NCBI RefSeq assembly: GCF_037975245.1
Contig: NC_092573.1
Span: 18,114,265-18,178,264 of the forward strand
Direction of reading: 5' to 3'
Length of the DNA: 64,000 nucleotides
Origin: Apostichopus japonicus
Taxonomy: Eukaryota; Echinodermata; Holothuroidea; Aspidochirotida; Stichopodidae
The notes beneath the pieces are model-generated. The model saw nothing but the letters and a program-made list of their open reading frames with translations. It did not search any database and was not told where the DNA came from. Shown one piece after another: positions 59,701 through 64,000 of the stretch. Each line of letters starts with the position of its first letter. Within the stretch, counting starts at the first letter, position 1. A program made the translations under genes and the position numbers.

Positions 59701-61004
59701 AAAGATAAATTAACTCGAATGTTAAAATTGCCTAAGTAAAGCTTTCGAAGAGCATTTGCCCAGATGACATCACATTCCTGCTACTGTGATCCAACCTCCT
59801 GGAGTAGGTTTTAAGGGTTAGCCAATTCAACGTTATGTTATGATAAGCCAGGGGCGTCGGAAACCAGGTCGAACCAGACCGGACAACTATATCTCACAGG
59901 ACAAATTTCCTTTTGATTCTTCATTTTCATTTCATCATATGAAATTGAGAATTTCATTTTTTTTGCCATATATGCCCGTGTCCTCTCCAAATTGTCATTG
60001 TCCCCCTAAATTATGTAGTGACTGTATACCACCTGACCCCTCCTCCCTCTCTCCCCAGGCCTGGTTCTCTGTCGCATATTTCTTTACGAGAAACGATGTC
60101 TTTGAGATTAGTTGTCAAATGTAATTGCCACAGATGGAGTATATACGCTTAAATGCTGTGGTTATGAAGGGAAAGGCGAATTGTAAACTAAAGAGTGTTA
60201 GTATAACACGAAGACTTGTCAAAACATAGGAATTTTGTCGAGTTGACAAATTATGGTAACATGCCAACTCGACACATTATATTTGTTTATGTTCGTGACA
60301 TCAAGTTACATGTTTAGATAATAATTAATCTGTTATATTTGATATTTGATGATTTATGGTGTCCTAATAAACGTGACTGCCTGATGCGGAGGTTACTGGA
60401 TAAGTTCATAAAATATCCTCCTTGGTCAATGACGTAGGCCTACGTCTCATTATACTATTTAAAACTAGAATATTGTGCAACCGTTGAAATAAATAGGTTC
60501 TGAAGAGACATGCAAGTTGGAGACTTATCGTGTTAGTATAACACGAAAAATACATACATCATTGTTGTAAAAACGCAACGCATCGACTTGACAAATTTGA
60601 TAGTTCTCATCAAAGTATAACGTTAACGTAACTTTTCATCTCTACAAATATCATATTTGCATTATAGTTTCGTAAAATGTAGATCTAGCTCGCTGCCAAC
60701 TTTGTAGCCAGTAATAACTTACGATTGTGTTATAAAAGGGGACGTCGTTACTTACAATCATGGTCGCAGGGTATCTGGCCGTCCAGGCATTGTTTTCCAT
60801 TTACTGGACAGACAAGATTGCGATCGGGTTCAATACACTTATCATTCTTTGACCGAAAGTAAAACGTTCCACTTGGTGCGCGTAACCGAGTTTGGACTGA
60901 TTTACGGGGCAACTTCATAAAGACCAGAGATGGAGTCGCTCCGCCCAAGTAATGGGATTTCAGCATCTGGAATCTGCCTCCCCATTTGATATTGGTTGGA
61001 AAAC
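42551..61004 (-). CDS. Type I membrane receptor: Cys-rich module, three FN3 domains, TM, tyrosine-repeat tail (5' end not found)
   Basis: Twelve exons joined by splice consensus, phase and domain continuity: 61004-60756, 58658-58335, 56864-56800, 56478-56262, 55666-55602, 50662-50392, 49846-49738, 49437-49248, 48646-48607, 48155-48068, 45708-45674 and 45114-42551. Together they give an unbroken 1404-residue frame plus a partial first codon. In order: a Cys-rich module, three fibronectin type III domains, a membrane-proximal region, one membrane helix, a short juxtamembrane segment, and an ~850-residue cytoplasmic tail with more than 30 Tyr. No kinase or phosphatase domain is present. It is expected at the cell surface, with the tail as a substrate and docking platform for SH2 proteins (inference). 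The signal peptide exon is missing. A 28-nt candidate upstream exon (61414-61387) joins in phase. The ectodomain style recalls Tie-type and receptor-phosphatase ectodomains, but orthology is not claimed. Confidence 0.85.
43420..43940 (-). repeat. Coding minisatellite: 69-bp unit encoding a 23-residue tyrosine repeat
   Basis: GTAAGATG recurs at 43583, 43652, 43721, 43790 and 43859, exactly 69 bp apart. The protein unit is close to AKASYIALDEEAMTRD plus seven variable residues, in about eight copies. Outer copies are diverged (AAYIELDEEG, ASYSMVDEEA, APLTVDEDAK). Y-I-x-L is kept in the central copies. The antisense frame is also open but is a shadow. Confidence 0.92.
45674..45708 (-). CDS. Receptor exon K: short juxtamembrane exon
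   Basis: 35 nt, phase 2-1 (acceptor GCTTACAG/G, donor GCAG/GTACAA), giving CSQDGWNYKRA after the membrane helix. It restores the phase required by exon L. A small exon found mainly by phase, so moderately sure. Confidence 0.6.
46205..46530. repeat. 182-bp tandem duplication in a receptor intron
   Basis: TATTTCCTATCATTTGAGGC and the following GTGGAAATTGGTTG..ATGACCGAGATATAA occur at 46267 and again at 46449. It lies in a part of the gene (48068-45708 intron) with no exon. Confidence 0.85.
47934..47971. repeat. Perfect 16-bp hairpin
   Basis: TTGATGAGCCTCTGTT, a six-base loop, then its exact inverse. It is followed at once by a third partial copy, GCCTCTGTT. It sits in the intron below the membrane exon. 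Confidence 0.9.
48068..48155 (-). CDS. Receptor exon J: transmembrane helix
   Basis: 88 nt, phase 1-2 (acceptor GATTTCAG/TC, donor CGAG/GTGAGA). It translates to RLSPND followed by the hydrophobic stretch LFVITIVSCVTIAVII and LLSAF, ending in TR. This is the only membrane helix found between ectodomain and tail, so the protein is type I with a cytoplasmic C terminus. Confidence 0.88.
48607..49846 (-). CDS. Receptor exons G, H, I: membrane-proximal extracellular region
   Basis: Exon G (49846-49738, 109 nt, phase 1-2) reads DITRLDVTDVKVSPSKSAS and continues to LPPLTQKYA. Exon H (49437-49248, 190 nt, phase 2-0) contains NYVIVCSISGGNSS and IFVGVKSNCGE. Exon I (48646-48607, 40 nt, phase 0-1) gives NTTIVWSEAIEIP. 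The first part looks like the start of another FN3-type fold; the whole resembles the membrane-proximal modules of receptor phosphatases only loosely. The phases join without conflict. The acceptor of exon G (CCGCAATAAG) is the weakest splice call. Confidence 0.7.
49137..49190. repeat. AT/AC dinucleotide microsatellite
   Basis: (TA)n and (CA)n runs just downstream of receptor exon H. Neutral repeat. Confidence 0.9.
50392..55666 (-). CDS. Receptor exons E+F: FN3 domain 3 split by a 4.9 kb intron
   Basis: Exon E (55666-55602, 65 nt) reads VPTAPSLGISSQNDSSAIL then NVA. Exon F (50662-50392, 271 nt) reads VPRHEDWSCANRTIRLHRR and later LRACTTYQYQVNITASIG. Lengths, phases (1-0, 0-1) and the motifs DWSC and CTTYxY match exons C+D, so the pair arose by tandem duplication. 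The intron between them contains the 4.5 kb transposable element at 50994-55517. Confidence 0.83.
51005..51260. repeat. Subterminal ~98-bp tandem repeats built of GGATCC-type palindromes
   Basis: CGGATCAAATTTGATCCGG starts at 51031 and 51129, and in a decayed form at 51228. The units also share CCAGGGGCACCGACCCCG and AACAATGACCCC. Such subterminal arrays often bind transposase (inference). Confidence 0.85.
52833..52951. repeat. CAT/CAC trinucleotide repeat
   Basis: Imperfect (CATCAC)n tract. The His-rich and Val/Met-rich open frames across it are artefacts. Confidence 0.95.
53549..53745. repeat. AATG/AAAT tetranucleotide microsatellite
   Basis: About 200 bp of (GAAT)n passing into (AAAT)n, next to exon 2 of the element-borne pseudogene. 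The long Phe/Ile/Tyr/Leu frame on the minus strand is a repeat artefact. Confidence 0.95.
56262..56864 (-). CDS. Receptor exons C+D: FN3 domain 2 split by an intron
   Basis: Exon C (56864-56800, 65 nt) gives VPSNPVLTVTSTNANSAIF then HVQ. Exon D (56478-56262, 217 nt) starts VSSVSDWSCEGAVMYIEKL and contains LKSCTTYTYRISILA. Phases are 1-0 and 0-1. The intron lies between strands B and C of the FN3 fold. The Trp of DWSC and the Tyr of TYTYRI fit FN3 core positions. The layout is the same as exons E+F. Confidence 0.85.
56865..58334 (-). other. Receptor intron B-C, no gene seen
   Basis: 1.5 kb. A GC-richer block at 57470-57700 (GCCGCCCGGCC, GGGCCCGGG) may be an old repeat; no tRNA-like folding or coding domain was recognised. 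Confidence 0.5.
58335..58658 (-). CDS. Receptor exon B: fibronectin type III domain 1
   Basis: 324 nt, 108 codons, phase 1-1 (acceptor GTTAG/AT, donor GGTG/GTGAGA). It holds a whole FN3 domain in one exon. The B-strand Trp in SSVTVTWREW, the C-strand Tyr in AAYKLEYRQAG, and the F-strand LASGTLYEFRLVVA are all present, followed by the G strand. It is the clearest domain of the gene. Confidence 0.9.
58659..60755 (-). other. Receptor intron A-B, no gene seen
   Basis: 2.1 kb of AT-rich DNA. GTGTTAGTATAACAC is repeated at 60195 and 60530 within loosely similar surroundings. CAGGGGCGTCGGAAACCAGG at 59850 looks like a lone transposon end. An AAAG microsatellite lies at 58671-58692. Confidence 0.5.
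60756..61004 (-). CDS. Receptor exon A: extracellular Cys-rich module
   Basis: 249 nt, phase 1 at both ends (acceptor CATATAG/GT, donor GATT/GTAAGT), so it is a symmetric module. The sequence begins FPTNIKWGGRFQMLKSHY and ends with a cluster of five Cys (NDKC, NLVC, KQC, IPC, DHDC). The first part could be the end of an Ig-like fold, the second an EGF-like or other disulfide knot; the family was not identified. It joins exon B in phase as DHD-Y. Confidence 0.75.
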
Positions 61005-61386
61005 CTATATGAAGAATGAGAGAAAAATAGCACATTTATGCAAAGTGCCTCATTTTGTGTTTAAACAAAATCATCATGAAGATATTTTTCGCGCATCAAT
61101 CTGCAGCTAAAAGACAGATAATTAATTGGAAATTGTACGAAGTCGCCGCTCTAATTAAGCAGCGGTTCAAAGTAGCAGTGGGGTACTGTATATGCTTAGG
61201 ACTCCCGCACACCAGTTTATGTAGAGTATATGCCTAGTAAAGTAGAGGAGCCCTAATGTAACAGAAGCCAAGCTATCTTCGTACGTATTTTTACAGATGT
61301 TGTATTTTTAATTGTTTGAGACACTACAGTAGGCCTAGCTGCTTATTTATGATTCTGGGTCATGTTTTACTTTGTTCAACACTTAC

Positions 61387-61414
61387 TTTTGGTGGAAAAA
61401 GTTTTAACTTCGTA
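61387..61414 (-). CDS. Candidate 28-nt upstream exon of the receptor
   Basis: Acceptor TTTCTTTGCAG/TAC and donor CAAAA/GTAAGTG bracket 28 nt that read YEVKTFSTK and end in phase 1, exactly what exon A needs (S-FPTNIKW). The splice signals are strong, but so short an exon can arise by chance. Confidence 0.35.
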
Positions 61415-62122
61415 CTGCAAAGAAACATGACTTTCTAATGCGCAATTACGTAGCACCATGCATCTGCCTAACTTTCTAACCTTTGTTCATATGGATATAT
61501 GGATTTATGGTACATGGATTTTCCATATTGAGTACAAGAATCCTATTGCTTGTGAGGTAAAATCTCCTATATGTCACCAGAGGTCAAACTCTGAAAAACC
61601 TTTTACATGATATGTAACGATGGAAATCGTGGATACCTCTAATACTTGGTGTGTGGATTCATAAAACTGAGTACAAGACCCCTATTGCTTTTGATTGAGG
61701 TGTGCATAGCCACGTACAGTAGACTGACCTGTGTTTATGATGCCGTAGTTTTATTGTATCAGCTAGTTCTGATTATACTAACAAGCAGAAGTCTAGTGCA
61801 TTGAAGTCATCGAAACCTCAATGCATTTTGCATTATGGGTCATCTTAGAACATGTCAGTTTCGCAGTGGCTTATCAAGAAATTGTTGAAAGAACATTAAA
61901 TTGTATAGAATTTAGAAGGTCGCCATGGCCGCAGGTCGTCGTTGCCTACAGTCCATTGTCTAGGCTCTTAAACGTTACGCTTTCACAGTGTAATTTGGCG
62001 GAGACATTTAACATTAGGCTTGACACTATGCACATTAGCACATTGGCTAGTTGTTTGGAGGTAAGACCTATGCCTAATGTTCGGTCTACGAGTAATGGGC
62101 CAGAAGTTAATGCAGCTAAGGT
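61415..62122. other. Unassigned region upstream of the receptor exons
   Basis: May be an intron of the receptor. No signal-peptide exon was recognised. Confidence 0.3.
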
Positions 62123-63663
62123 CAGGGGCGTATCCAGGATTTTGTAACCCGGAGGGCGCGAATTACTATCTAAGCGGAGCGCAACCATCGGTTGGCGCGC
62201 AGCGCACAAGAACATTTCTGGTTTTAATACCCCCCAGATCACCGGTAATGGCACTTCTTGGGCTTGAAAATGACCAACCAGATGTACACTTTTGCCTGAG
62301 AACCAAGTATTTCCCAATATTTTTTTCCCCCCATCCATAACCTTTTTGAAGATTGGCACCAGTCACACATCATGTTCGAGCTCATTGCATGTCCTGTGGA
62401 TCATTGCTTTGTAGGTGGTTCTACGTCGCGGCCCACAATACCCGACAGCCCCAATTTTCAAGGTTTTCAGCCCATTATTTGTTCAGAATTTGAAAATTTA
62501 CATTTCTCGTGAATAAACTCACTTCAAGACATACCCATAATGTTGCAAAAAATATCATCTATGGACAATCAATATAGAAAAACCTCATTGAACCCCTAAC
62601 AGACCGGTCAAAATTACACGAGTAGAGGGAAGTATGATAAAGAAGTAATGTTGGTAAGGAAATTTTCGAAAATTCAGACACAGTTAATTTATTGGTGTAC
62701 AAATATTAAACCCTCCTATAACGGCTATGATAAAACTTGGTTGAAGGAAATGAAAAATACCAGATATTTCCGAAACCGAACACTACACACATGCCTATGT
62801 GTAGGAGGCGGGGAGGGGGGGGGGGGCTCCTACTGAAAGAAAAATAAATTGCAATGATGTAGCTAAAGGAAATGAATAGTTTAAAAAATATCTCCTTGAT
62901 AATTTAAATAAAGTTCTAAGCTTGGCCGACTAATTCGCCATTACTAATGTAAAAGAGAATTTGACATAATAGGACCTCCATGCTTTTTCTCCATCTACAT
63001 AAGACATTTCGTTGTTTACATTAGCATCCCGCGGTATACTGCGCAACTTTCACGGACAGCACGGTACACGATGGCATGCGATGTAATAACCGATACTTGC
63101 TTACTTGCTTGAAATCACTAGCGATATCATAAAAAAATATGCTCGGGGGGGGGGGTGGGCGGTCGCCCCTTCCCGAAATGCGTCATGTTCCCCGACGACT
63201 CGGTCGAGTTCGAGACCAGCCACAGTTGGTTTCATAGCACAATTGTTTAAGGCGTCCATACACACACACGCGTTATGATTGACCATATATAGTATATATA
63301 TAGATACATTAGTGAGAGAGGAAAAATGGTCAAAAGTGGATTTGTCGGTGTAAAGGGTCGGGTGAGGCGCACGCCCCTTCCGAAATCCTCGATCCGTCAC
63401 TGGCTACCCGGCCATGTGTATACAATAGGGATCCGCGCTGTAATGATGTCACTGTTCCTCTTTTTCTTCCCGGTGTCTTGGCGTTTTTCTTTCACTCCCT
63501 CCTTTTCTCTTTTTTCTCTCCTTCTTCTTTTTCTTTTCCCTTCCTTCCTCTCCTTCTCCTCTTTCCCCCCTCTTTTTTCCCTTTTTTCTTCTCTTTTTTT
63601 TCTCTCCTCTTTTTCTTACCCGGGGGGCGCGCACCCCAACGCTCCCCTCTGGATACGCGCCTG
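62123..63663 (+). mobile_element. CAGG-ended terminal-inverted-repeat element (copy B)
   Basis: Left end CAGGGGCGTATCCAGGAT, right end CTGGATACGCGCCTG, with AAGGT immediately before and after (5-bp TSD). It is the inverted relative of the element at 11924-14670. 62123-62700 matches 14670-14110 in reverse, and 63176-63663 matches 12520-11924 in reverse, including the purine/pyrimidine tract (63470-63625) and the GATCCGTCACTG block. The centre (62700-63170) does not match copy A. There is no transposase. The shared sequence CTATCTAAGCGGAGCGCAACC begins at 62168. Confidence 0.78.
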
Positions 63664-64000
63664 AAGGTCCAAGAATTGTGTTTTCTTCATGAACATTTTC
63701 CTTTATGATTTTTTGTTATATCACGTATCAACATGGGACGTCACAAACTGAAACAGAGACAGCAGAGTGACTAATACCAGGTTGCTTTTGGATACATATT
63801 CACAGTTGGGAAATTCGAAATAAGGGGAAATTTCCTGAAAGAAAATTACAAAATAATAATAGTACAATCAACTTCGGACGACAAACAATTGCAATATTAA
63901 ATTATAACTTTCATGAATAGCAATACCAGATACTAGATATGTATGTCACTTTATGCAAAGTTCCATATTATATCAATTTAACTTCAATATACGGGAGAAC
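63664..64000. other. Window edge, nothing recognised
   Basis: AT-rich sequence without a visible exon or repeat. Further 5' exons of the minus-strand receptor may lie here or beyond the window. Confidence 0.35.

Overview
The window looks like nuclear DNA of a marine invertebrate deuterostome, most likely an echinoderm (inference). It is AT-rich, the genes are split by GT-AG introns, about half of it is repeats, and the palindromic octamer TAGGCCTA is strongly over-represented outside the satellites. No prokaryotic operon, CRISPR array, rRNA or tRNA gene was seen.

Layout. (1) 1-7337: tandem array of a ~0.8 kb satellite. (2) 7338-8535: two small local tandem duplications. (3) 8934-9657 and 10631-11289: two copies of a giant fold-back (hairpin) DNA element, each flanked by its own perfect 8-bp target-site duplication. 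(4) 11924-15332: nested transposons. A CAGG-ended element (11924-14670) carries a 944-bp element inside it (12768-13711), and a 651-bp hAT-like element (14674-15324) sits just beyond its right end. (5) 17015-29835: a second array of the same satellite in the opposite orientation, with recent higher-order duplications. (6) 29836-36987: no confident gene; one degenerate ~190-bp tandem repeat and transposon debris. (7) 37093-41001 (+): a complete five-exon UDP-glucuronosyl/glycosyltransferase gene of 531 codons. (8) 42551-61004 (-): at least twelve exons of a type I membrane receptor. Its ectodomain has a Cys-rich module, three fibronectin type III domains and a membrane-proximal region, followed by one transmembrane helix and a long tyrosine-rich tail with a 23-residue repeat. 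Its 5' end is not securely found. Intron E-F of this gene is occupied by a 4.5 kb terminal-inverted-repeat element (50994-55517) that carries its own decayed, spliced gene. (9) 62123-63663: a second CAGG-ended element, inverted relative to the one at 11924.

The two real genes are convergent: UGT reads rightward and the receptor leftward, with 1.5 kb between their stop codons. Nothing links them functionally. UGT should be an ER-membrane enzyme of lipophile conjugation. The receptor should be a cell-surface protein whose tail, once phosphorylated, docks SH2 proteins; no kinase or phosphatase domain is encoded in it.

The most unusual items are the fold-back element pair, the kinase-less receptor with tandem pTyr-type repeats, the loss of the usual catalytic Asp in the UGT, and the facing satellite arrays. 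Exon limits were set by hand from splice consensus plus phase and domain continuity, not from transcripts.
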